From Harmothoe impar (taxonomy: Eukaryota > Annelida > Polychaeta > Phyllodocida > Polynoidae): DNA of 64,000 bases. Below, piece after piece: positions 1-12,122 of the stretch. Position 1 is the stretch's first letter; each line of letters opens with the position of its first letter. The notes under the pieces were generated by a model, which was not told the DNA's origin, did no database searches, and was given only the letters and a program-made list of their open reading frames with translations. The stretch is from the NCBI GenBank assembly GCA_947462335.1, contig OX381705.1, positions 35,611,570 to 35,675,569 on the forward strand, given 5' to 3'. The translations under genes and the position numbers were made by a program.

Positions 1-3000
1 GGATGCCATTCACAAACCCTGCTCGTAAAGTAATTATTGTTATCCTGAATTTTTCTAACATTCACAAAGTCAAGGATGTTAGGTACTTACCGGTACATCC
101 GATTACTTCTTTACCTCATGATTATTGTTCAGTACAGTACTAAATAATAGTGGATATGTAAATAAATGCTTTCGTCTCCACTGTTTTATTGACCCAGGGT
201 ACCCTGGGTCTCTGTGAGACGGTTTTCCAGCAAAAAAAGGAGTTTGGTCAGCTGACTTTGAACTGTTCCCCTGCATTTGTTTTTTCATTTATCAGATCGA
301 AATAAAGACATGCATATAGATTGAAACAAACTGTACCTCCCTCTTTTTTTCAGTTTGTAGAAAAAAATATATTTGTAGCAGAAAAATGCTCTTGAAAAAA
401 AGTCAAAAATACCCCTAAAATCAAGTCTGTGTGAACTAATGCTGAAGATAGGCCAGTGACCTTGAATCCTGACTTTAAAAGAGTCACGTTCACACAGACT
501 TCCTATACCTGCAATGGTTAAGAAGAGGTGAGACGAAAAAGTGAGACGCTTTGTGGTAGAACAGATTGTTTTCCATTGGTACCCACAGACATTTAAAGGC
601 CACTACCATTTCCTCACTTCCACTACCATTTCCTCACGTCCACCACCATTTCCTCACGTCCACCACCAAGGAGTTGGACGTGAGGGATGGGGTTGGACGT
701 GAGGGAAAGGGTTGGACGTGAAGGAGGGGGTTGGACCTGAGGGAAGGGGTTGGATGTGAGGGAAGGGGTAGGACATCATATAATTTATTAGAGAGGGTTG
801 GACGTATGATATGGACGTGAGATTTGTGCCTACAGGCCGGGGGCCTGTAGTCAGGGTGGCCTAAAGGCAGGGGGCCTCAGGTCCGGAGGGCCTGTGGGCA
901 GGGGGCCTGTGTTCCGTGGGCCTGTGGGCTGGGGGCCTACAGTCAGGAGGGCCTGTATTCCGGATACTGTTTTCAATGGGAAGTGCACGGCGGACCATGA
1001 TAGAACTCGCCATTCCAGGGTTGGGTGTTGGTCGTCGGTCATCGGTGGTAGGGGGTTGGAATTGTTGGGACCTGAGTGTTGGGACCCGAGTGTTGGGACC
1101 CGAGTGTTGGGACCCGAGTGTTGGGACATGAGTGTTGGGACATGAGTGTTGGGACATGAGTTGGGACACTGCCAATCTTGGAAAAGCCCTGGGTCACTTG
1201 TGATGTATATCACACAATCCATCTTTCATAGACATGTTGTTTGGTGAATTGCAAAGGCATGATACGGCAATAATATTTGATTCTTTTTACATTTCAGGAT
1301 GGTGCTATTTTCTATCATTGGCGGCGAGTAGCAGATGAGGGCAAAGATTATCCATTTGCCCGCTTCAACAAAGTAATTACTCAATTTGAACATTATGTAC
1401 TTGTAGTAGTTAAACCACTGCCAGATCCCTGTACGTAGGATATTGGTGATAGTCTAGGCTGATCACAAGTCTGTAGACAAGTGTGCTCAGCCATGACTAA
1501 GCCAATATTCTTAGTATAGGGGTATGGAGTGGTTTAACTAACTTATGCCACACATTGTAGTGAGTGTTTTCTCACCTTTTGTACGTCATATATACAGTGA
1601 GGCTATTTCTTTTGTTCTGCCGGCCTAGTGTGGTATAACATAATATAACGCAACTTATTTAGAATATTTATAATGAACAAATCGAATCACGGACTGAATT
1701 GTAGTTACTGCTTTAGATAAATCTTGTCATTTTAATATTATTTAATGTAAATCATTTATAATATGTGATCCCATAAATGTACCATATTTTTGTCAGACTG
1801 TGGACGTGCCTGTTTACTCAGACATGGAGTACCAACAACACTTGCCGGACGATAACTGGACACGACAGGAGACCGACCACCTCTTCGACTTGTGTAAACG
1901 CTTCGACTTGCGGTTTGTTGTCATCAATGACCGGTGGGACAGAGAGCGCTTCTCCAACCGTAGCGTGGAGGATCTCAAGGAACGTTATTACAATATCTGT
2001 AATATCCTAGCCAAGGTAATTACAAAGTAACCACTCAACTTCAAGTCTTAGACTGATGGTTTTACAAGATTGACTAGACCTAATAGAAAGGTGTATTTCT
2101 TTAATATCAAAAACTGTATTGACTGTTTAATGGTAGAAGGTGTCATAATTTACTCTAATAATGCGTACAGAACATCAAAATATTGAAACTTTATCACTGT
2201 AGAAATATCAGAATATAAATTTGTAATCATGTTAGTCTGAGTAGTACGAATTCATAATGAATTACTAACTTATTAGGTCCCATTCAATCTTCAGGTTAGG
2301 GCACCTCTAGGCACTGACGCTAAAGTCCGAGTCTTTGATGCTGACCACGAAAGGCGGAGAAAGGAACAACTTGACAAATTGTTCACACGTACACAAGAGC
2401 AGGTAAGTGCTGGGATTTCTTATCAATTATACCGGGTTATATTTCTTATAGACCAGTAGTAAAGTGTAGTACCAATATTATATGTTGGTCCTAGTATTCA
2501 TTTCGAGAAACACTCCCCAGATGTCTCTTTTTATATATAACATAAGAAATATCTACACAAAAGTACATTTAGAAATGTGAAATATATTTACAGAGTTACC
2601 CGCTCCTCAAAATGTTCCTGTGGTGATTACAAAAAATACACAAAAAAAACAATTATTCATTAATAAGCAGCCTTATTGTACCTTTCTTTGAAAACAATAC
2701 ACTCCTCCTACTCCACAGGTCGAAGAGGAACAGTATCTAGTGGCAGAACTGAAAAAGATAGAACTGCGTAAGAAGGAGCGTGAAAAGAAGACGCAGGACT
2801 TGCAGAAGTTGATCACGGCAGCCGATACCAACATGGAGGCGCGGCGGTCAGACCGCAAGGCCACCAAGAAGAAGGTCATGACGACACAGAAGGCCTCACT
2901 AGGGGGCGCGGTAAGTGGCCTTCATGTACCGACACATGCCTATTTTATTCATGCAGTGACACTTTTCATGAATAGGAAGCTTGTGAACTTTCTTTGCTGC

Positions 3001-5621
3001 ATTTCAAAAGACGAATATTAAATGTTGTGTCCCCTCCAGTTTTGGGTACAATATTTATGGTCCATATACCTGAAAAATAAGTAGGAGAAATATTTGTAAA
3101 TTACACATGTATTTTGATATCTTCTATTATTACTGAACCCGTTTTCCCACATATTGTATACATGTTGCTGTATTCACAATATAACAGTAGTCAAAACATT
3201 CCCTATCTACAGACAACACCAGATACAACGGGAATCAAGTTTCCAGACTTCAAACAATCAGGCGTTTCACTTAGGAGTCAACGGGTAAGACCTCCTCATA
3301 GACGGTGTATACATTTACGGTCTTGCTTTTACTATGACCTTATATTGGAACTAATACTAAAAGTACATACAGAAAACTGAAATACCGGTAACTCTCCTCA
3401 AGGTAATCTATGTATAATCGCATTTGAATTTGCCAAATTGGAAGTGAAATCTTAGTGCTTGCTTAATATATTCATCAGGCCCCAATCAACTCATATCACA
3501 TCCTGGTTCTATCTTTATTCATTGATGCATTTCATATTACAGATTAAATTGCCAGCTTCTGTGGGCCAGAAGAAAATTAAAGCTATTGAACAGGTGTTGG
3601 ACGAACTAGGCATTGGTAAGGCATCAACTATGGTTTACTTTAGCATTTCTATTAAATGTAGCGTTTTTCTTTTTATTATCATGGCCAAATTATGTCATAA
3701 TTTACTCACTCTTGAGATGGAATATTCTAGTAAAATGTAATGAATCCTGTGTTGTTGTCCTTTTATATCAGGTAACGTATAACCTTTACAAGAAAATTAT
3801 TTTTGATGTCAATGAAATTCAGAAATTACCTGATAAAGGCAAAATAAATGTTCTGTCGTTCTAGTTTAGTCTATTATATAATTATTTATTTATTTATTTT
3901 CCTTATTTTCAGAACTCAATCCAATGTCGTTTGAAGAGATGGTGCCCCACTTTAATGAGCTGCGTCAAGATATAGTCTTACTCTATGAACTTAAACTGGC
4001 GCTCGCTAACTGTGAATATGAACTACAGACGCTACGCCACCGCTTCGACACATTGGCACCTGGCAAGGTATTGTTACTTGGCTTGTAATATCTCTTCTAC
4101 TGCTCCATATAGACCACTTTTATGATTGCCTACGCAGGCTTTTGGCTGGAGCGAGGGACCCTAGGCATAGCGGACCAAATTTACTATGACCATAATTGGT
4201 GCGTCATTTACATGATTTAACGTGTGTGCGTTCTGGTAAGTGCGCCATTTGGCGCGTTATAATCTTCATATGGTCTAGTGCCCCCTGTTCCCAGTGTAAA
4301 CAGCCACACAGAAAGGATAATCAGCCCCCCCCCCGACGGTGCTTCTCCGTGGCCGCTAACAAGTATTGGAATGTATCGTCAAAATTAAAGAGTTTACCAA
4401 GTAATTTTGCACCTTTGCACATGTTCAGCAATATGTGGTATCACTTAATTGTTTGCTACTGCCACAAGATATGATAATAGTGTCGAGAAAATAATGATCT
4501 GCAAATTTCTACAAAATCATTTTAAATGAAGATGATTTCAGTAGATTGGACCTTTCTTATCTGTTCTAATATCATTATAACCCACGCCGGGAATATCCTG
4601 GACCTTTTGTCATTACATTTTAGTGATCTCTTACTGATTGAAAACGATGAAATCTATCTCTAATATACTATTTATATTAAAATAACGGATATTTTATACA
4701 GCTCTAACCCAATATTCCCCGTGGTTATTTGTTCACCCCAGATGCCGGATATTGGACAGATCATGCCGTCGGCCTCTGGTGCCGGGTCGGCCTCTGACCT
4801 TCCCCTGGCGTCCACTGCCGTAGCAGTGCTGCCCCCACCGGCACCACCAGTAAACATGATGATGCAGGTTCCCACTCTGGACTCCCCCGTCATCAAGACC
4901 GAGCCCAATATTGACATTGTGGGCAGTCCAGGCACACCCAATGTAAGTTTTACAGTCCCCTATGGTGACCCTTTAAGGGCCGCACAGGGCTTTAATGTAC
5001 TATGCTCCTTATCGTCATGATGCATAAATGCAGCAGCCCTGGTGAGTAGATTGCCAGTGCTGTTTACATGCATCATGCCGGAGTGCATTAACTTTGTATG
5101 GTCGACATGGTGCGTATTTAAAGCCTTGGTGAGTTGACTCACCAGTGTTGCTTTTATGCATCAATATAATGGGCATAATGCATTTAAGCTCTATGCGGTC
5201 GCTAAAGGATCAATTATAAGTTCAAACTTTAAACATGCTGATGCATTTCCAGATCGTATATAGTGTGGCTGTGTTCTTCAGTGATTTCCCCTCTCGGGTC
5301 TCCTGTTTCGATTTGACATGCTTTCCTCAAGGTGGACCTTCCTGGCTATCCGAAGTGAATTTAGAATATATAGGGAAGTTTGTAACATAGAACAGCGAGG
5401 GGAAGTCACACAATAGAGTGGCAGTAGTACCGGTAATGATTTCCGTGGCTCCATCTTCAGTTCTTGAAATCACAATCTGAATATATTTCATAATTGGTAA
5501 TGATTAATAACATAAACAAAAACACTTGAATATAATTGTGTACTTTGTATTTTTGCAGAGAAAACGGAAAGCAGCATTGGAGCAAAGCAATTTATTGAAG
5601 AAGATCAAACAAAAGTTTTAG
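1..5621 (+). CDS. DMAP1: DMAP1, DNA methyltransferase 1-associated protein 1 (5'-partial, 10 exons)
   Basis: A nuclear subunit of the NuA4/TIP60 acetyltransferase and SRCAP remodelling complexes that also binds DNMT1 (family knowledge). Exons read from splice sites: <1-29, 1298-1372, 1797-2015, 2295-2402, 2719-2910, 3213-3284, 3543-3615, 3913-4067, 4742-4942, 5559-5621. All introns are GT..AG and phases agree, giving 394 residues plus stop. The first fragment ends MPFTNPARK and continues DGAIFYHWRR, a DMAP1 signature. Exon 1797-2015 holds the SANT/Myb-like domain (WTRQETDHLFDLCKRFDLRF, then SVEDLKERYY). 2295-2910 is basic and helical with RRRKEQLDKLFTRTQEQ. 3213-4067 is the conserved C-terminal region (TAGIKFPDF-like, LRSQR, LYELKLALANCEYELQ). 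4742-4942 is a low-complexity Pro/Ala tail. The last exon ends with a basic, nuclear-signal-like RKRK. The N-terminal exons lie before the window. The identification is secure; the exact use of each splice site is inferred. Confidence 0.95.
190..555 (+). repeat. Dispersed repeat in DMAP1 intron (copy 1)
   Basis: Resembles 15235-15605. Both have a short palindromic start (CCAGGGTACCCTGG here), then CTGTGAGAC...TTTTCCA with an A run, and both close with GTGAGACG(C)TTT. Single GTGAGACGCTTT ends also occur near 7115 and 42037. Probably a small non-coding mobile element; class unknown. Confidence 0.4.
596..800. repeat. Minisatellite with inverted halves in DMAP1 intron
   Basis: CCACCACCATTTCCTCACGT units (596-668) are followed by their near reverse complement GGTTGGACGTGAGGGAAG (668-800). 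The two halves can fold on each other. Non-coding. Confidence 0.7.
835..1175. repeat. Two adjoining minisatellites in DMAP1 intron
   Basis: 835-950 holds degenerate GGGGGCCTGTGGGC-type units. 1060-1165 holds a 14-bp tandem unit, GTTGGGACCCGAGT, drifting to GTTGGGACATGAGT. Long open frames on both strands are by-products of the repeat. Confidence 0.8.
4970..5215. repeat. Degenerate inverted repeat in DMAP1 intron 9
   Basis: CCCTTTAAGGGCCGCACAGG near 4970 is loosely mirrored by ATGCGGTCGCTAAAGG near 5197. GATGCATAAA and CCTGGTGAGT are repeated inside. It looks like an old MITE; no target duplication could be fixed. Confidence 0.3.
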
Positions 5622-5964
5622 AATTATCCTTCTTTTCTTGACCTTCTGAAAATCTGAATTACGTTGTCCAGTGAGAAAAGCAGATGAAATATAGTTATAC
5701 AATTAGAAGCTCAGAATGGGTAATTTAGTGACAGACCCTCTATATTATTACAGTATGTGCAGTGCGTTTAAATCACACACCGGTCTACGTACACATATAT
5801 ACACTACGTAGACGCCATGTAATCATGGTTAGACGCTTGTATGTGTATATATTATTGTTTATGTCTCCTATATGTAGTTTTGTCATCTCTCCGTATACAT
5901 TATGGACCATATGAACTTGGAATCAGGAGAATATTATTTTGTAAATGAAATATTGTATACATGT

Positions 5965-5970
5965 AATAAA
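5965..5970 (+). terminator. Probable DMAP1 polyadenylation signal
   Basis: AATAAA about 345 bases after the DMAP1 stop codon, with no repeat between. It is the first canonical signal after the stop, so the 3' UTR probably ends shortly after it. Confidence 0.5.
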
Positions 5971-6030
5971 ATGTCCAAACCAAAAAATGAAATTCCCTTT
6001 GTTTTCTACCAAATGTATCCAGACCAGTCT

Positions 6031-6428
6031 CTTAAAGGGATCCCTTCATCCACAGAATGGGCTGCCAAGGTCTAGGGACTTTCATATGAGATGGGCAGCT
6101 GGAGATGCAATATTGCATAATACCACATGTCTATCACCCCTCCTGGTGTGAGGGGCTGGAGGGCTGCCCAAAACACTAGATAAGAATCTCCAAGTTCCAT
6201 CACATGGTATTATATATCAGATGTGTTGCCATCACATACTTTGATTCTAAAACAAATTGATCTGATATAGAATACTCTTATCTAGTGTTGTGGGCAGCCC
6301 TCCCACTCTCACACCAGGAGGGGAGATAGACATGTGGTATTATGTAACATTGCATTTCCAGCTTACCCCTCCTATGAAAGCCCCTAAACCTTGACAGCCC
6401 ATTCTGCGCATGAAGGGATCCCTTTAAG
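6031..6428. mobile_element. Foldback element with about 160-bp arms
   Basis: The left arm starts CTTAAAGGGATCCCTTCAT and runs through ACAGAATGGGCTG and CACATGTCTAT. The right arm is its reverse complement with scattered mismatches and ends ATGAAGGGATCCCTTTAAG. The centre (6190-6270) is unpaired. No coding capacity and no clear target duplication. It directly abuts a GGGAGTGATCATT element end at 6429. Confidence 0.75.
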
Positions 6429-6620
6429 GGAGTGATCATTTTTTAACAACATGGGGGTTGGGGGTTTTTGTGCGGAGCATGCACAATTTTTTTCTACCCC
6501 CCCCCCCCCCCGGTCAAGGAGTCGACATTTTTTAACCCCTCCCCCTTATGGGTCGAACGTGTGGGCTTTTTGGCTCAAAACTGATTAATTAAATTGTTCT
6601 GACCCCCCCCCCTGCCAAAG
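6429..6620 (+). mobile_element. Truncated GGGAGTG-family MITE end
   Basis: GGGAGTGATCATTTTTTAAC followed by homopolymer G and C tracts, as in the complete copies at 11786, 12261 and 20646. Only the left terminus is present. Confidence 0.5.
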
Positions 6621-7139
6621 CTTACAAATCCTTCTTTGTACTTCATAAATGAAATATAATATGTCTATAATATAGTCCCCTAGGGACAACTCATATACAT
6701 ATATATATGCTTATAGCCTGTATTTTTTTATTAGAACACAACTACAACAGAATACAGATATTGAAACCCAGGGGCACTACTGTGCCTCAGGGTCTTATAC
6801 GGCGGTTCTCAACCCAATTTAAGACATTTTTCCCATCACTTGTACCTGGAATAATTCAGCAAATAAATCTTCCTGCCAAAGAAATATCTGTGTTTTGAGT
6901 CATACAGCTCAATGCCAATCTCCCCATACCAGTATTGTAAATGTGGGTTTGCTCAAATTCTCAAAAAAGGCATTTAAAAAAGTCACTTTTGGCTTTTTTT
7001 TCACAAATTTCTTTAGCATTGCAGGTATAGGAAAAACCTCCCTCTTATGCCCTCCACCAACTTGTTGAGCCCATAGACTTCCATGTTAAAGGCTTGAGGA
7101 ACGCTTTTCTGAGACGGTATGTGAGACGCTTTGTGAGAA
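6621..7139. other. Intergenic, no gene seen
   Basis: AT-rich sequence with no exon-like open frame. Contains GTGAGACGCTTT near 7120, the terminal motif of the repeat at 190-555. Confidence 0.5.
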
Positions 7140-7247
7140 CCTCCCTCTAATTTTTATTATTTTTTTTTTTTTTCCAAATTTTTTTTTCCAAACTTTTTTT
7201 TTCCAAACTTTGTTTTTTCAAAACTTTTTTTTTCAAAACTTTTTTTC

Positions 7248-7292
<45 letters not shown>

Positions 7293-7376
7293 CCTCCCTC
7301 CCTCCCTCCCTCCTCCCTGCCTGCCTGCCTGCCTCCCTCCCTCCCTCCCTCCCTGCCTCCCTGCCTCCCTGCCAAT
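7140..7376. repeat. T-rich tract plus CCTG/CCTC microsatellite
   Basis: Poly-T with TTTCCAAACTT units (7150-7245) runs into (CCTG)n and (CCTC)n (7248-7372). Lys/Gly-rich and Pro/Leu-rich frames here come from the repeat. Confidence 0.9.
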
Positions 7377-8551
7377 CTTTACAGGCCTCTAGAGGTCAGG
7401 AAAATGAAGATACAGAAATAGTAAACCCCCCATTAGAAAGATATGGATCTGCTCATTTGAAATATCACCTAAATTAAGTAGGTTGTGCTTGATATGTTTG
7501 TGCAAATGGGTCTTCACTGGGGGTCACTTTGGGTGAAATTACAGGTTTTGTCACCTGTTTTCCTGCAGCTGATTTGACTCTCTGTCATATAAATTGGATT
7601 TCCCATTGCACCATACATTGCACATGAAATATACCAGCACTGTTGATTAGGATACACATGGGGCTTCACTGTGATCCCCGGGACGAACAAAAATTATCAA
7701 AAATTAGTACTTTTGCAGCATTTATTAGAAAATAATAGGTTAAAAAACATATTATTATTGAAAAAAAATGTTTGCCCCGCTCCTCACACTGAAGTTTATA
7801 ATAGCTATTATAACCATGTGAAGAGAGCTAAGCGATCCTATGGATGGTGCAGTGGCAGAATTTAATCATAGTTATTTTTCTATACAAATCCTATATAGCA
7901 TGCTGGCAAGCTTTAAAAAAATAAAGTGAATTTCCATAAAAAAATATAATGGTATTGATATTGACATGTCATTATTTATTATGTGTTTCAAATTACAAGA
8001 GGATTGGACGACTAGTTAACAATCCAAGGCATCATTTGTAGTATAGCATTTGTGACAAGAGTACATATTAGTGATCTTGCCATTTTTAAACACATATGAC
8101 TCAATAAATACATACAGGCAATGATCTGACAAGAATTATTCATGCCCTATGTAACATGTAGATACATTATCTGCAATACCAAAGTCCTCAGGTATGTATT
8201 CCTTGAGATGGCTATGGGGTCAAAATGGCAGAATGGCCATTTTCAGTGGTAAGGGATTGGCAACTCTGCAATGGTAGAGGGTATAGTATTTCAATACAGA
8301 TGTGTCCAAACACATTCTGAAGATATTTGTGCAATGTCAATATATAGTTGATTGGGAAATATCTTTTTTCAACTGCATATTGACATCAGAATGGATGTTT
8401 TATCCCTCTGAAATTGGCCCACTGGCTACTGAGAATGAAAGGTGATAAATGACTGAGACTTTTATTTTTGGAAAATTCATATAAAATAAACTACTGAACA
8501 GATCTTAACATAGTTAACACCATTCTTCGTCATTCTTTATCAGCTTCCTAA
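7377..8551. other. Intergenic, no gene seen
   Basis: AT-rich unique-looking DNA without a recognisable exon, RNA gene or element boundary. Confidence 0.5.
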
Positions 8552-8928
8552 GGCCACTCAAAAAAAAAAATTGTTTCTCATCACCAAGCAATGAAAAATA
8601 TGACGAGGGCGTTTTTTATATAATTTTTTTTTCTTTTTTTACTCTGGGGATAAATACATAGGGAAATTTGGACTTTTCGCGATCAATTTTCACATTTTAG
8701 TAATTTGGGGTTTATTTATCAGCAAAGGTTGTTATAATGCAAGTTAAACCTAGCTGACTGCCTTGCTTACAGTGTAAGCTTTAATTTGATACCAAATTTG
8801 CCAATATTTTGGCAGTTTTAACATATTTTTCATCAAAAATGTAAAAAAAAAAAAAAAAAAAGTTTCCCAAAATCATGATTTTTATGATGCGCGCGGTGAT
8901 GAGAAACAACTTTTTTTTTTGAGTGGCC
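8552..8928. mobile_element. PIF/Harbinger-like MITE, GGCCACTC family, copy 1
   Basis: 377 bp. Termini GGCCACTCAAAAAAA...TTTTTTGAGTGGCC, subterminal GTTTCTCATCACC and its complement, and direct TAA flanks at 8549-8551 and 8929-8931. Three-base TWA target duplications are characteristic of PIF/Harbinger transposons. No transposase. Other copies at 23385-23764 and 28799-29115. Confidence 0.85.
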
Positions 8929-9001
8929 TAACCAGTATAACGATTTTCTTCAGTGATGGGTTTCTTCAAACTATCCGTGGTACCTAAGCCCGGGTACCTA
9001 A

Positions 9002-9509
9002 GGCTGTGTCTCACGACCTTGGGCCAATGTTTTTGTCTCTGACTGGGTGCCAGCTCTGACCGGGTGCCAGCTCTGACCGGCCTGAATAAAAACGGGTTAT
9101 TTAGGTCAGATGATGATAAAAATGGACAACTAATGACTAGTTTAGAGCGTTATAACATCCATTAACCTTTTCAGACAAATTCTATCTACATCTGCCCTAA
9201 ATACTCTAAATAACCCGATTTTATTCAGGCCGGTCAGAGCTGGCACCCGGTCAGAGCTGGCACCCGGTCAGAGCTGGCACCCGGTCAGAGCTGGCACCCG
9301 GTCAGAGCTGGCACCCGGTCAGAGCTGGCACCCGGTCAGAGACAAAAACATTAGCCCAAGGTCTAGTCTCAACGTCAGACCAATGTTGCGTCTGCCCGTT
9401 AGGGGGCGGGAGGGGCGCCTTACATATGTAAGGCGCCCCTCCCGCCCCCTAACGGGCAGACGCAACATTGGTCTGACGTTGAGACTACCTAAGGTCGTGA
9501 GACACAGCC
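9002..9509. mobile_element. Foldback MITE with 17-bp internal repeats, copy 1 (itself interrupted)
   Basis: Terminal inverted repeat GGCTGTGTCTCACGACCTTG, flanked by CTAA at 8998-9001 and 9510-9513. Between the ends lie tandem 17-mers of CGGTCAGAGCTGGCACC, about two or three on the left and seven on the right, around AATAACCCG(T)TTTTATTCAGG. A second palindromic element (9364-9487) sits inside the right terminal repeat. A second copy with fewer 17-mers is at 50056-50369. Non-coding; four-base target duplications in both copies. Confidence 0.85.
9364..9487. mobile_element. 124-bp perfect palindrome inserted in the foldback
   Basis: Two 62-base arms meet at TACAT/ATGTA (9425/9426) with no mismatch. 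Termini are TAGTCTCAACGTCAGACC. It splits the right terminal repeat of the surrounding element and is bordered by CCCAAGGTC (9355-9363) and CCTAAGGTC (9488-9496), a nine-base duplication with one mismatch. Nine bases would suit a Mutator-like element, but no transposase is present. Confidence 0.8.
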
Positions 9510-9597
9510 CTAATTTAATGGCAGTCAGAGGGTTAAAATGTGTGGCGCGGCGTCAAACTCTGACGCGCCACCTGGCGTCACTAGGCCATCCGCCTCG

Positions 9598-9850
9598 TGT
9601 GCAATCGGAAACGGAACCGGAAGCGGAACCCGTGACCTTGACCTTTGTAAATACTTCTAATAGAGATTCGGGTGACGTTAGGGTAGGTAAAAGGGTTCGC
9701 CAACCATAACTGAATCTTTTTTTTGTAGTTATAATAGATTAGGGTGAGGTTTGGGTAGGTAAATGGGTTCGCCAATCGAAACCGGAAGCGGAACCGGAAG
9801 TGAAAATCCGCGGCCTTGACCTCTGTAAATACGTCAGGCTGCTGGCCAAG
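9598..9850. repeat. Two degenerate copies of a ~110-bp unit
   Basis: Both units contain GGAACCGGAAGCGGAAC-type sequence, GGCCTTGACCTCTGTAAATAC, and GGGTAGGTAAA.GGGTTCGCCAA. The units lie in partly opposed order. Arg/Phe-rich open frames here are repeat artefacts. Confidence 0.55.
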
Positions 9851-10104
9851 AACGTCAACCGACGCGCCAAACACCCGATGCGCCCCCTGCTGGACAATCC
9901 ACAGACAATCCGCCTCCGCGTCTGTGACGTCACCACTGGCGTCACACCTTTCCAATTTATTTGTTATATTCGTTAGGGCCTAGTTAGACTCGTCCCCGGT
10001 CCCTGCGCTCTCCTCCCGGCCCGCTCCGCTCTCACTTAGTCATCTTTCTGTTCAGATGGGTCTCGGCGATGGGCTGTATGGCCTAGACCTACATATAGGT
10101 AAGT

Positions 10105-10645
10105 TAGGTACCGCCCGGTCCCTGCACTCTAATACCTGAACAACACCATCCGTGTTATGGGTTTTTAAATATACCCCCTTAACACCGACTTTTGAGTGTA
10201 AAATACCCCCCTATTAGGATAAAAACGCTGACTTTTTGGCTCCTAAAAACACCCCCTTTTTTGAAAACACTGACTTTTTCAGTTTTATTTAGCCTATAAA
10301 AGGGGGTGCTCCCTGATGGAGAAATGGAACATAGCCTTTCATCTCTCCATCAGGAAAGACTCCCATTTTGTGTTAAGCTAATGGAAATGTTGTTGAGATT
10401 ACCACATAAATATGTGTTAAGAGGCTTTACATGGAAAAAGAGGGGTCTGAATTTTGGCCCCTTTTCTTATTTTCAAGGAGGTGATCTATAATCTACCCCC
10501 CTTTTCTATGAGTTTTGGCTGAAAAAGACCCCCTATTTATGAATTTCACGGACGTGCAGACTGGGTTAAAAAGCACCCCTTTCTCGGAGTTTTCGTAAAA
10601 TGGATGGTGTACATTTCCCTCCCAAGTGCAGGGACCGGGAGGTAC
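10105..10645. mobile_element. MITE-like inverted-repeat element
   Basis: Ends TTAGGTACCGCCCGGTCCCT...AGGGACCGGGAGGTACC, with a second matching block (ACACCATCC / GGATGGTGT) inside. The interior is rich in AAAAAC.CCCCCTTTT. No coding capacity; target duplication uncertain. Confidence 0.5.
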
Positions 10646-10657
10646 CGTAATAGGTAA

Positions 10658-11686
10658 GGGAAGGTTGCCAAAATTGGACCCCCTAAGAACACTTCGCTGT
10701 GTAGCGTTTATTTCTAGTAATTTGAATATGAAAACTGTATGAAGGGTAAGCCTAGTCCGGGGCCTAGTCAAAGGCCTTCTAATTGTAAAAAAAAAAGTTT
10801 GAGATTTTAATTATTCTAGCTGCCCCAAGCCAATGAAAAAAGAATGCAACCAGTCCAATTTTGGATACCGGGTGCCTAAATCGGACCACTGGGTATCCAA
10901 AATTGGACCAATGCTTAATTCAGTTAGTTTTCTCACATATTCTTAGGGTCTAAATCATTTTCTTTCAGGTATATGTTCAGATGTGTAGTTCCTCGTTATA
11001 ATTATCTTTCCAATAACCTACATATTATGGGTAGTACCTCTGTGAAAAAAGGAATTTGGGACATTTAAACCAAAAAAAATTTAATATAATTTTCGTTATT
11101 TTCCTCTCTAGATTCATAGATACGTCCTGTTAATTACAGCAACAGCTTGTATGTGACTCAAATGGCTTAAGGGAGTGCTCATCTTTTAACAACAGATGGC
11201 AAGATATTCTCCGGAGAAATTTTTTTGGGGTCGAATTTTTTTACTCCCGCCGGTCAAAAATTGCCAGTTTTCATAATTGGACCTGGTCCAATTATGGAAA
11301 CTTCTTGTGGTCCAATTTAGGCGCCTTGTCATATTTATCAAGTTTCTCTCTCCCAAAGCCTATCAGTGAATTTTAATTTTTTTGATTTTTACCCAATAAC
11401 AAAATATTATTGCTTACTATCTGAAGGGATTTTGGTCCAAAAACTGTTTCCTAGCAATGGGGAAGGCTCAAATAAACAACTAGAAAAATAAGATCAGGAA
11501 GTCCCAAAATAATTTACCCTAAAAAGAACTATTTTACTGACCCCAACACAAAAAAAAATTACTTGATGAGAATATACTTGGTATTACTCAAAATATTGCA
11601 CAACTGAAATTTTGTTCCATTTAGTGTAACTAAGGGAAACAGGGATGGTCCAATTTACGAGCCGGTCCAATTTTGGCAACCTTCCC
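10658..11686. mobile_element. Non-autonomous TIR element, about 1.03 kb
   Basis: Perfect 23-base terminal inverted repeats: GGGAAGGTTGCCAAAATT then GGACC, mirrored at 11664-11686. Several internal TCCAATT/AATTGGA motifs. It carries an isolated GGGAGTGCTCATC end near 11170. No transposase frame. Confidence 0.65.
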
Positions 11687-11785
11687 TACCCGGTATGGTA
11701 TTAATTAATAGGACTCCATTCTTTGTTATACCTATACCATAATTATTATAACCCATTTAACTCTTTGCTTTTCCTACTTTCTTTA

Positions 11786-12119
11786 GGGAGTGGTCATATT
11801 TTAACAACAGGGGGGGGGGGGTGGGGTCGGTGGATTTTCGCGCAAGCGGGTTGAAATTTTTTTGGTCCCCCCCTCGGGAGGGGTCGACATTTTTTGGTCC
11901 CCCCCTCAGACAAGTTGAAATTGAGCACGGCGGACCCCTTTGAGCTATAGTAGCGCGCAGGCTTTTTCGCTAAAAAGGGGTGCAATTTTTTTGGTCCCCC
12001 CTCTTCAAGGGGTCCAAATCTTTTTGGTCCCCCCCCCCCTTCAAGGGGTCAAAATTTTTTTGGTTCCCCCCCCCCCAAATCCACCAACCCCCCCATGTTG
12101 TTAAAAAATGACCACTCCC
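11786..12119. mobile_element. GGGAGTG-family MITE with homopolymer core, copy 1
   Basis: Termini GGGAGTGGTCATATTTTAAC...TTAAAAAATGACCACTCCC, flanked by TTA on both sides (11783-11785, 12120-12122). The interior is runs of G, C and T with TTTTTTGGTCCCCCC units. The TTA duplication suggests PIF/Harbinger mobilisation. Confidence 0.75.
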
Positions 12120-12122
12120 TTA

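Noticed and set aside
851..1222. Overlapping frames of 71-123 codons in DMAP1 intron 1
   Set aside because: They track the 14-bp GTTGGGACCCGAGT and GGGGGCCTG minisatellites on both strands.
9236..9345. 17-bp direct repeats (CGGTCAGAGCTGGCACC)
   Set aside because: No spacers; they are the interior of a foldback element also found at 50056-50369, so not a CRISPR array.
9383..9955. Frames over the palindrome and GGAACCGGAAGCGG repeats
   Set aside because: Arg/Phe-rich translations arise from the repeats; no conserved motif.
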